Of a stretch of 48,018 nucleotides of DNA, positions 26,479 to 36,291 are shown piece by piece. The translations under genes were made by a program, and so were the position numbers. The stretch lies in assembly GCF_000227725.2 (NCBI RefSeq), contig NZ_MU255056.1:257970-305987 (forward strand), in the 5' to 3' direction. Positions within the stretch are counted from its first letter, which is position 1. The number at the start of each line of letters is the position of its first letter. The DNA comes from Thiorhodospira sibirica ATCC 700588 (GTDB lineage: Bacteria > Pseudomonadota > Gammaproteobacteria > Ectothiorhodospirales > Ectothiorhodospiraceae). Under the pieces are notes generated by a model. That model was not told the origin of the DNA. It was given only the letters and a program-made list of their open reading frames with translations, and made no database searches.

Positions 26479-28974
26479 ATGCCCCAGCGCCCGTTTCAAT
26501 CCAGTCAACCCAGTCCTGAATTTACCGAGGTCACCCCGCTAGGCCATGATGCCCAAAGCCTGGCCGATGATCTGCGGCGGCATTTTAACTGGACCTTGGG
26601 ACGCGATCGCCATTGCCGGTCCGTGTATTACACCTACACCGCACTGGCGTACACGGTACGCGACCGGTTGATGGCGCGCTGGCGCGATACCCGTCAGGCC
26701 TATGAAGAGGCCGATTGTCGCCGGGCGTATTATCTGTCGCTGGAATTTTTGATGGGGCGCACCCTGAACAATGCCCTGCTGAACCTGGGTCTGGATCAAC
26801 CCATGCAGACCGCCTTGCAGCAGCTTGGGCTGCAACTCGAAGAGCTGCTGGATGCCGAACACGATGCCGGGCTGGGCAATGGCGGTCTGGGACGGTTGGC
26901 AGCGTGCTTTTTGGATTCCTGTGCCACCCTGCAATTGCCGGTGATGGGCTATGGTATTCGCTATGAATACGGCATGTTCCGCCAACGGCTGCGCAAAGGC
27001 TATCAGGTGGAAGAGCCGGATCACTGGCTGCGTGATGGCAACCCCTGGGAACTGGAGCGTCCCGAGCACACCATACGGGTGCAGTTTGGCGGGCGCTGCG
27101 AACATACGCATGATGATCATGGCCGCCACCGGGTACGCTGGATCGACACCCATGATGTACTGGCTGTGCCCTATGACACCCCCATTCCGGGGTATCGCAA
27201 TGGCACTGTGAACACCTTGCGCCTGTGGAAAGCGGCGGCCACGGATGAATTTAAGCTTGATGAGTTTCACGCCGGGGCTTACCCGGAATCGGTAGCCGCG
27301 AAAAACGCCGCCGAAAACATCACCATGGTGCTCTATCCCAACGATGCCAGCGAAAACGGCAAGGAATTGCGCCTGCGCCAACAGTATTTCCTCGCCTCGG
27401 CCACCTTGCAGGATATTCTGCGCCGCTGGCTGGCGCGTCCGCATAGGAAGCTGTCCAATTTTGCTGAAAAAAACTGCTTTCAGCTCAATGATACCCATCC
27501 GACCATTGCCGTTGCCGAGCTGATGCGCCTGCTCATGGATGAACACGATATGCAATGGGATGAGGCCTGGGCCATCGTCACCCAAAGCATGGCCTATACC
27601 AACCACACCCTGCTGCCAGAGGCGCTGGAGCGCTGGCCGGTGCGCTTGTTTGCAAACCTGTTGCCGCGCCATCTGGAGATCATCTATGAAATCAATGGGC
27701 GCTTTTTGGCCGACATTGCCCAGCGCTGGCCCGATGATGCAGCGCGTTTACAGCGCATGTCGCTGATTGAAGACGGCCCCGATCCACAAATCCGCATGGC
27801 CTACCTGGCTCTGGTGGCCTGTCACAAGGTCAACGGCGTGGCCGCTTTGCATTCGCGCCTGATTCAGCAACACCTGTTTGCCGATTTCTATGCGCTGTGG
27901 CCGGAGAAATTCACCAATAAAACCAATGGCGTCACCCAGCGCCGCTGGCTGGCCGCCTGTAACCCCAAGCTAACTACCTTGATTGGCCAGCATATCGGTG
28001 AGGATTTTATTACCCAGCTGGACCGTCTGCGGGATCTGCGCGGCCTGGCTGATGACCCTGCGTTTCAGCGCCAATGGCATGAGATCAAATTCGCCAACAA
28101 GCAGGCCTTGGCCGCACGGGTGGCCAGCGAATGCGGGGTGCAGTTTGATCCCCAGGCGCTGTTTGATATCCAGGTCAAGCGCATCCATGAATACAAACGC
28201 CAGCTGCTCAACGTTTTGCACATCATCCACCGCTATGATCGCCTGCTGCGTGGGGATGATCAGGGCCTGGTCAACCGCTGCATCCTGATTGGTGGCAAGG
28301 CCGCACCGGGCTATGTACGCGCCAAAGAAATCATCAAACTGATTAACAATGTAGCTGCCCACATCAATGGCGATACGCGCATTGGAGAACGACTGCGGGT
28401 GGTGTTTTTCCCCGATTTTCGGGTGACTGCCATGGAGCTCATCTGTCCGGCGGCGGATTTGTCCGAGCAGATCTCAACCGCCGGCAAAGAGGCCTCGGGC
28501 ACCGGCAATATGAAATTCATGCTCAACGGGGCGCTGACCATCGGCACCCTGGACGGTGCCAATATTGAGATGCGTGAACAGGTGGGGGAGGAGAACTTCT
28601 TTACCTTTGGCCTGACCGCCGAGGAAGTCCTGAAACGGCGCAAACACTATGACCCAAACACCATCATTGCCGAGGATGACGATCTCAAACGGGTCATGGG
28701 AATGCTCGAAAGCGGTGATTTCAATGCCCAGGAACCCGGCATCTTTGACCCGATCATCCACGCCATCCGTGACCCTCACGATCCATGGATGACAGCGGCG
28801 GATTTTCGCAGCTATATCGACACACAGATGCGCGTCGATCAATGCTATCAAGATCAAGCCCAATGGACGCGCATGTCGATTCTCAACACCGCCGCCAGCG
28901 GGCGCTTCTCCAGCGACCGCACCATTAGCGATTACAATCAGGAAATCTGGAAACTGGAGCCGATCAAAGCATAA
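26479..28974 (+). CDS. glgP: glycogen/alpha-glucan phosphorylase
   Basis: The 831 residues have full family length. The pyridoxal-phosphate lysine lies in EASGTGNMKFMLNGALTIGT (near 678). Other marks are NGGLGRLAACFLDS, YGIRYEYGMFRQ, CFQLNDTHPTIAVAELMRLL and DIQVKRIHEYKRQLLN. It releases glucose 1-phosphate from storage glycogen in the cytoplasm. A GAGGT precedes the ATG. No other glg gene is in the window. Confidence 0.97.
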   Translation: MPQRPFQSSQPSPEFTEVTPLGHDAQSLADDLRRHFNWTLGRDRHCRSVYYTYTALAYTVRDRLMARWRDTRQAYEEADCRRAYYLSLEFLMGRTLNNALLNLGLDQPMQTALQQLGLQLEELLDAEHDAGLGNGGLGRLAACFLDSCATLQLPVMGYGIRYEYGMFRQRLRKGYQVEEPDHWLRDGNPWELERPEHTIRVQFGGRCEHTHDDHGRHRVRWIDTHDVLAVPYDTPIPGYRNGTVNTLRLWKAAATDEFKLDEFHAGAYPESVAAKNAAENITMVLYPNDASENGKELRLRQQYFLASATLQDILRRWLARPHRKLSNFAEKNCFQLNDTHPTIAVAELMRLLMDEHDMQWDEAWAIVTQSMAYTNHTLLPEALERWPVRLFANLLPRHLEIIYEINGRFLADIAQRWPDDAARLQRMSLIEDGPDPQIRMAYLALVACHKVNGVAALHSRLIQQHLFADFYALWPEKFTNKTNGVTQRRWLAACNPKLTTLIGQHIGEDFITQLDRLRDLRGLADDPAFQRQWHEIKFANKQALAARVASECGVQFDPQALFDIQVKRIHEYKRQLLNVLHIIHRYDRLLRGDDQGLVNRCILIGGKAAPGYVRAKEIIKLINNVAAHINGDTRIGERLRVVFFPDFRVTAMELICPAADLSEQISTAGKEASGTGNMKFMLNGALTIGTLDGANIEMREQVGEENFFTFGLTAEEVLKRRKHYDPNTIIAEDDDLKRVMGMLESGDFNAQEPGIFDPIIHAIRDPHDPWMTAADFRSYIDTQMRVDQCYQDQAQWTRMSILNTAASGRFSSDRTISDYNQEIWKLEPIKA

Positions 28975-28997
28975 AGCGCCCCACCACTCACAACGGC

Positions 28998-29027
28998 CCA
29001 CAACGGCGACCACCCGTGCCGTTGTGG
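28998..29027. terminator. bidirectional hairpin between convergent glgP and crp-like genes
   Basis: CCACAACGGC and GCCGTTGTGG form a perfect 10-bp stem with a 10-nt loop in the 60-nt gap between convergent genes. No T-run, but position and strength suggest transcription termination from both sides. Confidence 0.55.
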
Positions 29028-29034
29028 CAAACCG

Positions 29035-29688
29035 CTATGCATTTGAGGGATGACGGGCACCCAACACCACAATGGTTTTGCCGCGAGCGGTAATCAACCG
29101 GCGTTCTTCCAGATCTTTAAGCACCCGCCCGGCCATCTCACGCGAACAACCCACAATCCGCGCCAGTTCCTGACGGGTAATGCGGATCTGCATACCGTCA
29201 GGATGGGTGAGTGCATCCGGCAGATGTGCCAGCTCCATCAGCGTGCGGGCAATGCGCCCGGTCACATCCAAAAAGGCCAGGTCAATCACTTTACGGTGAG
29301 TCTGGGTGAGACGGTCAGCGAGCTGGGCGGCGAGTAAAAACAAAATACGCGCATCCTTCATCGCCAGCTCCAAAAACCGGGGGTAGTGAATTTCCGCTGT
29401 GGCCAGCTGGGTTCGTGAGGTAATCCCGGCGGTGCTGGCCTGCGAGGCAAAGATACCCATTTCCCCGAAGAACTGCCCAGGATTGAGATACGCCAGCACT
29501 AACTCTCGTCCCTCGTCATCTTCCATGGTCACACTGACAGAACCTTGCAAAATATAATAAAGCGTACCCGTTTTAGCCCCCGGGTGAATGATCGTGGTGC
29601 GCGGCGGATAATCATGCCGGTGGCAATGCGCCAGCAGGATTTCCAGGGCTGGATTGATCTCGTTTGGACATTTTCTTAGGATATTCAT
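29035..29688 (-). CDS. crp: Crp/Vfr-family transcription regulator
   Basis: About 217 residues with a cNMP-binding fold (about 15-120; GSVSVTMEDDEGRELVLAYL, FFGEMGIF) and a Crp-type HTH. The region LAFLDVTGRIARTL, THPDGMQIRITRQEL and IVGCSREMAGRVLKDLEE is nearly identical to E. coli CRP and Pseudomonas Vfr, including the base-reading Arg-Glu-Arg. In contrast, the cAMP phosphate contact (RS in the usual ERSAWVRA) reads STAGITSR here. I start at the ATG before NILRKCPNEINPAL, which matches Vfr length; a longer frame runs to 29790 but has no support. It probably recognises TGTGA-N6-TCACA sites; the ligand may differ from cAMP. Confidence 0.9.
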   Translation of the reverse strand: MNILRKCPNEINPALEILLAHCHRHDYPPRTTIIHPGAKTGTLYYILQGSVSVTMEDDEGRELVLAYLNPGQFFGEMGIFASQASTAGITSRTQLATAEIHYPRFLELAMKDARILFLLAAQLADRLTQTHRKVIDLAFLDVTGRIARTLMELAHLPDALTHPDGMQIRITRQELARIVGCSREMAGRVLKDLEERRLITARGKTIVVLGARHPSNA

Positions 29689-29895
29689 CAGTATTTGCAG
29701 GAAACCGCCTCTGGTCCGTATGTCTAATACGCCGGTCACGTCGAGACACCATACTACGGCCTCGGTGCAAACAAGAGCAAGGATATCCAAAAACCCGGCG
29801 CATGCGCTTGATTATATCCAGAATCGTGGGGATGTCTATTTTTGCCCTCAGCGTTGAGCAATTCCAGATTTGCCTTTTGCCTTATCAACACAGCT

Positions 29896-31800
29896 TCAGG
29901 CAATCAGCTGTCGCGCTCTGAGCAGCGCAATCACCGCGTCGGCGGCTTCTTCGGTGCTCATCTCCGCTGCCTTGAGGCACAGCTCCGGGCTTTCCGGGGT
30001 CTCGTAGGCAGAGTCGATGCCGGTGAAATTCTTCAATTCACCCCGGCGAGCCTTCTTGTAGAGCCCCTTCGGATCACGCGCTTCCGCCACATCCAGGGGC
30101 GTATCCACGAAAATTTCGATGAATTCCCCCGCTTGCATCAGATCCCGTCCCATCTGGCGCTCGCTGCGGAAGGGCGAGATGAACGCCGTCAGCACAATCA
30201 AACCGGCGTCCACCATCAGCCTGGCCACTTCCGCCACCCGCCGGATATTCTCGACACGATCGGCGTCCGTGAATCCCAGATCACGATTGAGACCATGACG
30301 CACGTTGTCGCCATCCAGCAGATAGGTGTGCTGACCAGCGGCATGGAGCTTCTTCTCCACCAGATTGGCAATGGTCGATTTGCCGGCCCCGGAAAGACCA
30401 GTGAACCAAAGCACCGCAGGCTTCTGACCCTTGGCCAGCGCCCGGGCCTGCTTGTCGATATCCACGTGTTGCATATGGATGTTCTGGCTGCGGCGCAAGG
30501 CAAAATGCAACATGCCTGCCCCCACGGTGTTATGAGTCATACGGTCGATCAGTATATAGCCCCCCGTATCGGCGTTTGTCTGGTAAGGATCGAAGGCCAC
30601 CGGCCTGCTTAGGCTTAGGTTACACACCCCAATGCCATTCAGATCAAGCTGCTTGGCGGCGATCTGTTCCAGGGTGTTGACGTTCACCTGATATTTGATG
30701 CGGCTGACGCTTGCCGAAACGGTCTGAGTACCCAGTTTCATCAGGTAAGGACGCCCCGGCAACAATGGCTGATCGTGCATCCACACCAGCGTGGTCTCGA
30801 ACTGGTCGGCGGTTTTGGCAGGTTGCTCAACCCCGGAAATCACATCACCACGGGAAATATCGATCTCATCTTCCAGCAATACAGTCACCGACTGCCCGGC
30901 AATGGCCTGTTCCAGATCACCATCGTGGGTATAAATCCGCCGAACTCGGCTGGTTTTTCCAGAGGGCTGGACACGAATGGCATCCCCCGGCCTCACGGTA
31001 CCGGCGGCAATCATCCCGGCAAACCCACGAAAGTCCAGATTGGGACGGTTGACCCACTGCACCGGCATGCGAAACGGTGAACGCTGCAGACGGGCCTCGT
31101 CCACTTCCACCGACTCCAGATAGCCCATCAGGGTCGGGCCGTGATACCAGGGCATATGCCCGCCATGCTCGATCACGTTGTCGCCCTTGAGCGCCGACAT
31201 GGGAATGAAGGTCATGTCCTCCAGGCCCAGTTGCCCGGCAAACTCACGATAGTGCTCGGCAATCTCCTCGAAACGGGCCTTCGAATACGCCACCAGATCC
31301 ATCTTGTTGATGGCCACCACGATATGGCGGATGCCGATCAGCGACATCAAAAAGCTGTGGCGACGGGTCTGGGTCAGGATACCGTGGCGCGCATCCACCA
31401 TCAGGATGGCGGCATCCGCGGTGGACGCGCCGGTCACCATATTACGGGTGTACTGCTCATGCCCTGGGGTGTCGGCGACGATGAACTTACGCTTGTCGGT
31501 AGAGAAAAAACGATAAGCCACATCAATGGTGATACCCTGCTCCCGCTCGGCGGCCAGACCGTCAACCAGCAATGCAAAATCCACCGCATCGCCCTGGGTA
31601 CCATATTTTTTAGAATCCGCCTCAATGGCGGCCAGTTGATCCTCGAACAACAGTTTGGACTCAAACAGCAAACGCCCGATCAGGGTGCTCTTGCCGTCGT
31701 CAACACTGCCGCAGGTAATAAAGCGCAATAAACCCTTGCGCTCGTGAGCCTTCAAGTAGGCTTCGATATCGTCGGCGATCATGTCGGATGCGTGAGCCAT
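29896..31800 (-). CDS. cysNC: bifunctional sulfate adenylyltransferase subunit 1/adenylylsulfate kinase
   Basis: The 634-residue fusion has a CysN EF-Tu-like GTPase (about 20-440; [38 protein letters not shown]) and a CysC APS kinase (about 455-634; [33 protein letters not shown]). With CysD it makes APS at the cost of GTP, then phosphorylates APS to PAPS. Its start shares one base with the cysD stop (TGATG). Confidence 0.97.
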   Translation of the reverse strand: MAHASDMIADDIEAYLKAHERKGLLRFITCGSVDDGKSTLIGRLLFESKLLFEDQLAAIEADSKKYGTQGDAVDFALLVDGLAAEREQGITIDVAYRFFSTDKRKFIVADTPGHEQYTRNMVTGASTADAAILMVDARHGILTQTRRHSFLMSLIGIRHIVVAINKMDLVAYSKARFEEIAEHYREFAGQLGLEDMTFIPMSALKGDNVIEHGGHMPWYHGPTLMGYLESVEVDEARLQRSPFRMPVQWVNRPNLDFRGFAGMIAAGTVRPGDAIRVQPSGKTSRVRRIYTHDGDLEQAIAGQSVTVLLEDEIDISRGDVISGVEQPAKTADQFETTLVWMHDQPLLPGRPYLMKLGTQTVSASVSRIKYQVNVNTLEQIAAKQLDLNGIGVCNLSLSRPVAFDPYQTNADTGGYILIDRMTHNTVGAGMLHFALRRSQNIHMQHVDIDKQARALAKGQKPAVLWFTGLSGAGKSTIANLVEKKLHAAGQHTYLLDGDNVRHGLNRDLGFTDADRVENIRRVAEVARLMVDAGLIVLTAFISPFRSERQMGRDLMQAGEFIEIFVDTPLDVAEARDPKGLYKKARRGELKNFTGIDSAYETPESPELCLKAAEMSTEEAADAVIALLRARQLIA

Positions 31801-32702
31801 CAGAAATACCCCTCCTGCTTTTTCTTTTCCATGGATGCGGCACTGTCATGGTCGATGACCCGGCCCTGGCGTTCGGAAGTCCGGGTCAGGAGCATTTCCT
31901 GGATGATGGCCGGCAAGGTATCGGCCTCGGACTCAATGGCACCGGTGAGCGGGTAGCAGCCCAGGGTGCGGAACCGGACCTTGCGCATCATGGGCACCTC
32001 CCCCGGATTCAGCGGCATGCGGTCGTCATCCACCATGATCAGGGTGCCGGCGCGCTCCACCACCGGGCGCTCGGCGGCATAGTAGAGGGGCACAATGGGG
32101 ATATTCTGCAAATAGATGTACTGCCAGATATCCAGTTCGGTCCAGTTGGACAGCGGAAAGACACGGATGGACTCTCCCTTGTGCTTGCGGGCATTGTAAA
32201 GACGCCACACCTCCGGGCGCTGGTTCTTGGGGTCCCAACGATGCTGGGCGGTGCGGAAGGAAAAGACCCGCTCCTTGGCACGGGACTTCTCCTCATCCCG
32301 CCGCGCCCCACCAAAAGCGGCATCAAAGCCGTACTGGTCCAACGCCTGCTTGAGGCCTTCGGTTTTCATCACATCGGTGTGGATGGCGGAGCCGTGGGTA
32401 AAAGGATTGATGTCCTTCTCCACCCCGTCCGGGTTGATATGCACCAACAGATCCATGCCCATCTCCCGAGCCATCTTGTCGCGAAATTCATACATGGCGC
32501 GGAATTTCCAACGGGTGTCCACATGCAGCAACGGAAACGGCGGTGGGGCCGGAGAAAACGCCTTGCGCGCCAGGTGCAGCATCACCGCGCTGTCCTTGCC
32601 CACCGAATAGAGCATCACCGGATGCTCGGTCTCGGCGACCACCTCGCGCATGATCTGGATACTCTCGGCTTCCAGTTTCTGTAAATGGGTGAGTGACGTC
32701 AT
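31800..32702 (-). CDS. cysD: sulfate adenylyltransferase subunit 2
   Basis: The 300 residues have the PP-loop [18 protein letters not shown] (about 32-49), [38 protein letters not shown] and the C-terminal [10 protein letters not shown]. It catalyses ATP plus sulfate to APS in complex with CysN. The gene sits in a three-gene overlap run: the upstream HTH gene ends inside its start (ATGA) and its stop overlaps cysNC. Confidence 0.97.
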   Translation of the reverse strand: MTSLTHLQKLEAESIQIMREVVAETEHPVMLYSVGKDSAVMLHLARKAFSPAPPPFPLLHVDTRWKFRAMYEFRDKMAREMGMDLLVHINPDGVEKDINPFTHGSAIHTDVMKTEGLKQALDQYGFDAAFGGARRDEEKSRAKERVFSFRTAQHRWDPKNQRPEVWRLYNARKHKGESIRVFPLSNWTELDIWQYIYLQNIPIVPLYYAAERPVVERAGTLIMVDDDRMPLNPGEVPMMRKVRFRTLGCYPLTGAIESEADTLPAIIQEMLLTRTSERQGRVIDHDSAASMEKKKQEGYF

Positions 32703-33475
32703 GGCATCGGCCTGTTCAGCAAATGAAAATCAGGGTGTGCATCCAGCCAGCGGCGAACCTCGGGACTGAACTGGAAACAAGCACCATGGAATACCAGGGC
32801 GACCGGTTTGCCCGACGCCTGATCAAGCAGGCGCTGGAACAGTCCCAGGTAGTCACTGGCCAAGGGGGGAAAACCCAGAGAGCGGGTGTACAGCACGCCC
32901 CGCTTGCCGTGTAGATAGAGCTGATAGCGCGGCAGCCCGGGGAATGACTCGGCAGGCCTGGCAACCCGCGCACCTCCCAGCCAGACAGGTCCGTCTGTCT
33001 GGTGTACCACTTCAATCACCGGCTTCGCCTGCCGACGATACCAGCGGCCCGCTGGGCCGCGATAACGCGCCAAGGCCTCGGTTGTCAGCCCCCCGGGCTT
33101 GAGATCCCGTGCCTGCAACCAATGCTCCACCGCCCGGGCCGACACCGGATGGCCTGCCTCCGCCAATGCCTTGGCCAGATGGCGACTGCTCCACGCCGGC
33201 GCCTCGCCTGCGGGCCATTCCCTCAGCCGGGCCACCATCACCGCTTGCGCCCCATCATCCAGGGAGTTGCACTGCCCGGACTTGCGACCACGGGGCCTGA
33301 CCGGAACCGATTCCCACCCGCCCTCGCGAAACGCCTTCCAGGCAGCGGAAACCGTGGGTGCCGACAAACCGGTACGCACAGCCGTCTCGGCCACGGTATG
33401 ACCGTCCAGGCGTAGCCGCACCGCCTCAAGGCGACGCTCATTCAGCGTTTCGGGCGAAAAATATTTAGTGATCAA
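32699..33475 (-). CDS. IS630-transposase-derived HTH protein coupled to cysD
   Basis: About 258 residues counted from a TTG at 33475 (a frame with ATG runs to 33589, through very AT-rich sequence; start uncertain). The N-terminal 120 residues hold a Homeodomain-like/winged HTH pair as in IS630 and Tc1-type transposases ([50 protein letters not shown]). The C-terminal half resembles the IS630 DDE domain: [31 protein letters not shown] and [20 protein letters not shown]. The usual catalytic LDNA is FHGA, and the protein ends at [12 protein letters not shown] before the NPIE glutamate. It cannot be an active transposase. Its overlap with cysD suggests a regulator of the sulfate operon; this is inference. 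Confidence 0.75.
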   Translation of the reverse strand: MITKYFSPETLNERRLEAVRLRLDGHTVAETAVRTGLSAPTVSAAWKAFREGGWESVPVRPRGRKSGQCNSLDDGAQAVMVARLREWPAGEAPAWSSRHLAKALAEAGHPVSARAVEHWLQARDLKPGGLTTEALARYRGPAGRWYRRQAKPVIEVVHQTDGPVWLGGARVARPAESFPGLPRYQLYLHGKRGVLYTRSLGFPPLASDYLGLFQRLLDQASGKPVALVFHGACFQFSPEVRRWLDAHPDFHLLNRPMP

Positions 33476-33607
33476 GTTAATCTCAAGATTTTGTTTTAAT
33501 TTGATTTTTAATAAAAAAACAGGAAATTTAGCCACCGCATTAGACAGCATCATAAAAGCCTGCCTAAAATCCCACAAGCCCAACGACACGCAAGGACACC
33601 CATCACC
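33476..33607. promoter_or_regulatory. AT-rich divergent control region of the sulfate module
   Basis: The stretch from about 33465 to 33530 is rich in A and T runs, unlike its neighbours, and lies between the divergent HTH-cysD-cysNC operon and the SLC13 permease gene. It is the natural place for both promoters and for binding by the HTH protein or CysB. I cannot define single boxes with confidence. Confidence 0.4.
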
Positions 33608-35335
33608 ATGACCGCCTGGGTGGTGTTATTTTCGATTGCCGGCCTATTGGCAGCACTGCTTTCGGGACGTGTACGCCCGGCGGTTGCCTTCGTCACCCTC
33701 GCGGGCGTCTACCTGCTGCTCGGGGTGGTGGATACCACCACCCTGCTGCACCAATACACCAACCCGGCGCTGGCCACGCTGCTGCTGCTGTTGCTGGTGT
33801 CACTGGCCCTGGAACGCAGCCCACTGCTGGACTGGCTCTCACAACGACTGCTGCACGGACGTGAATCCACCGCCACTGCCAGACTGATGGGGACCAGTGC
33901 GCTGCTTTCGGCATTCCTCAACAATACCGCCGTCGTGGCAGCCTTTCTGGGCGCCATTTCCCGTCAACAACGCATCGCCCCCTCCAGGTTGCTGATCCCA
34001 CTGTCCTACGCCTCAATCCTGGGCGGCGTCACCACACTGGTGGGTACCTCCACCAACCTGGTGGTCAACTCCTTTGCCCTGGGCACCGGCGGTTTTGAAC
34101 TGGGTATGTTCCAGTTCGCCCTGGTGGGTGTACCGGTGGCACTCATCACCTTCGGCGTGCTGCTATGGTGCGCACGCGCGCTGCCCCACCATCGCCCGGA
34201 AGACACTGAAGACAAACTCTCCTACTTTCTCGCCGCCGATCTGCAACCTGGATCAGAGATGGCGGGCAAGAGCATCGAGGAGAACCAGCTACGCAACCTG
34301 GACGGCCTTTACTTGCTGGAGATCGAGCGGGATCATCGACTGATCAGCCCGGTGGGGCCAGACGAGGTACTGCAGGAGGGCGACACCCTGGTATTCACCG
34401 GCGAAGTGAGCAAGGTCCAGGCACTGCAACGCTTTCCGGGACTCAAGCTGTTCGGTGACCAGGCCGACGACCTGCTGGCCACCAACCTGGTGGAGGTGGT
34501 GATCTCCCACGAGTCGGAACTGGCGGGATGCACACTTCAAGAGGTGGACTTTCGCAGCATATTCAACGCGGGCGTGGTGGGCATTCGCCGGGGCGGCAAA
34601 CGGTTGGAGGGCCAGCTTGGCCAGATTCCGCTCCGAGTGGGTGACTGCCTGCTACTGGCGGTGGGCAACGACTTTCGCCAGCAACGCAACATCGACCGCA
34701 ACTTCCACCTGCTCAGCGGCAGCTTCAAGCGACCACAACTCAACCGCACCCAAAGCCTGCTGACACTGGTCGGCTTTGCCACGGTGATCGGTCTGGCCGC
34801 CCTGGAACTACTCCCCCTCTTCCACGGCCTGCTGTTGCTGCTGGGTGGACTGCTGCTGGGGCGGGTACTCAGCCCGGTCGAACTCCGCCGGCGCTTCCCC
34901 TTCGAGCTATGGATGATCATTGGCTCGGCCCTGGCCATCGCCCAGGGGCTGGAACACTCGGGGGCCGCCGCTCTGATCGCCCAGGGCATACAAACCCTGT
35001 TCACCGGCCACGGTGTCTATGCGGCCTTTGTGGGCTGCTACTTTTTGACCTTGCTGCTGACCGAAACCGTCACCAACAACGCCGCCGCCGCATTGGCCTT
35101 TCCCGTGGCCTGGAGCACTGCCCAGGCCTTCGGCGTCGATCCCATGCCCTTCATCATGGCTGTGGCCTACGGAGCCAGCGCCTGCTTCCTGATTCCCTAC
35201 GGCTACCAGACCCACCTGATGGTCTATACACCGGGCCGTTACCGGATCAGCGACTTCCTCAAAACCGGTCTACCGGTCAGCCTGACCTATTCCGCGGGGG
35301 TGTTATTGTTGACGCCGTGGGTGTTTCCATTTTGA
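33608..35335 (+). CDS. SLC13-family permease with RCK_C domains, likely sulfate uptake
   Basis: The 575-residue membrane protein has two sets of hydrophobic helices (about 1-200 and 385-575) with the repeated ALLSAFLNNTAVVAAFLGA and TETVTNNAAAALAFPVAWS motifs and GVTTLVGTSTNLVVNSF. Two TrkA_C/RCK_C domains (about 205-380; EIERDHRLISPVGPDEVLQE, VGIRRGGKRLEGQLGQIPLR) lie between, an arrangement typical of bacterial SLC13 sulfate transporters. Placement opposite cysDNC supports sulfate as substrate. The gene is followed 33 nt later by an IS5-type transposase fragment on the other strand. Confidence 0.85.
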   Translation: MTAWVVLFSIAGLLAALLSGRVRPAVAFVTLAGVYLLLGVVDTTTLLHQYTNPALATLLLLLLVSLALERSPLLDWLSQRLLHGRESTATARLMGTSALLSAFLNNTAVVAAFLGAISRQQRIAPSRLLIPLSYASILGGVTTLVGTSTNLVVNSFALGTGGFELGMFQFALVGVPVALITFGVLLWCARALPHHRPEDTEDKLSYFLAADLQPGSEMAGKSIEENQLRNLDGLYLLEIERDHRLISPVGPDEVLQEGDTLVFTGEVSKVQALQRFPGLKLFGDQADDLLATNLVEVVISHESELAGCTLQEVDFRSIFNAGVVGIRRGGKRLEGQLGQIPLRVGDCLLLAVGNDFRQQRNIDRNFHLLSGSFKRPQLNRTQSLLTLVGFATVIGLAALELLPLFHGLLLLLGGLLLGRVLSPVELRRRFPFELWMIIGSALAIAQGLEHSGAAALIAQGIQTLFTGHGVYAAFVGCYFLTLLLTETVTNNAAAALAFPVAWSTAQAFGVDPMPFIMAVAYGASACFLIPYGYQTHLMVYTPGRYRISDFLKTGLPVSLTYSAGVLLLTPWVFPF

Positions 35336-35368
35336 CCACTCGCAGGCTACTTCCGAAAGCCCCACATA

Positions 35369-35473
35369 AAACAGACGGTTGTCTTTGGCGGTCACACCAC
35401 CGTCGGTCACTTTGCCGGGGAGGAGAGGCTCAAGTCTCTCCCACGGGGCATCTCGCAGCATCAAGCGGGGCAT
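35369..35473 (-). pseudogene. N-terminal fragment of an IS5-family transposase
   Basis: The frame from the ATG at 35473 reads MPRLMLRDAPWERLEPLLPG then [15 protein letters not shown], the start of a common IS5-family transposase (usual text: [25 protein letters not shown], given here in two parts). Homology breaks after DNRLF; the rest of the element is gone. It lies just behind the SLC13 gene. The remaining 35474-35583 carries no recognisable feature. Confidence 0.7.
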
Positions 35474-35583
35474 AAAGCATCCAAATACGGTTATCTTTCA
35501 TCTACCTTGGCAAAACTGGCAATTGTTAACGCACCCTAGGTTTGCGTAGGTATTGCGGAACGGCATTCACATGCCGTCGGCGC

Positions 35584-36216
35584 TCAGGGGTAAGCGGCAA
35601 ACTGGCCGTGTTTCAGGAAATGCGCGGTGGCGTGGGCGACGGCGGGGGCGTTGAGCATGCCCAGGTGGCTATAAGGGACGATGAGGTGGGCGTTGAGTTC
35701 GCTGGCTTGGGTTTCGCTGACGGCGACGGTGCCGTCATGGGGGCGGGGAAGTTGGCGATGGATCAGGGTGCCGATGCCGATGGGTCTGGCACCGGCTATC
35801 ATGCCCAGTTCGCGGTGGCCTTGCCAGCGCGGCACGTTGCCTAATAGCCCCTGTTCAACCGAGCGTCCCAAGGTCCAGCGCAAGGCGGTGTATTGCATGA
35901 CCTGCAGGGCGACGCTGCTACCGCTGATGGGGGTGCCGAGCATGACCACCCGTCCCGGCGGCTGCTGCGGATGGCGCTCAAACAGGTGCAAGGTGACAAT
36001 GCCGCCCAGGCTGTGTGCCACCAGATGCACCACCTCTGCAGGCAGGCGCTGGATAAAATCATGCAGGCGGCTGGCATTCTGCGCCGGGGTGTCTGTCAGG
36101 CTGGGGTAGCGAAAACGGTAGACCGCAAAGCCGTGCGCGTGCAGACGGCGTTGTAGCAGCCACATGTCCAGCCCCGACATCCATACCCCGTGAATACACA
36201 CCACAGCCTCGCGCAT
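35584..36216 (-). CDS. alpha/beta-hydrolase, lipase-like
   Basis: About 210 residues with an alpha/beta-hydrolase fold: VVCIHGVWMSG (oxyanion loop), nucleophile serine in VHLVAHSLGGIVTLHLF (near 81), aspartate in PHDGTVAVSET and histidine in PYSHLGML. The VHLVAHSLGG text and small size match PGAP1-like/triacylglycerol-lipase-like hydrolases. I start at the ATG with GAGGTG 4 nt upstream; an ATG at 36246 lacks such a site. No signal peptide. Substrate unknown. Confidence 0.85.
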   Translation of the reverse strand: MREAVVCIHGVWMSGLDMWLLQRRLHAHGFAVYRFRYPSLTDTPAQNASRLHDFIQRLPAEVVHLVAHSLGGIVTLHLFERHPQQPPGRVVMLGTPISGSSVALQVMQYTALRWTLGRSVEQGLLGNVPRWQGHRELGMIAGARPIGIGTLIHRQLPRPHDGTVAVSETQASELNAHLIVPYSHLGMLNAPAVAHATAHFLKHGQFAAYP

Positions 36217-36291
36217 GTTCACCTCGCTGTTGTCCATGGGCGGCATGGTTATGCTGCCGCCCCGTTTGCAGATCGTTTGTGTCGCTTTGCT

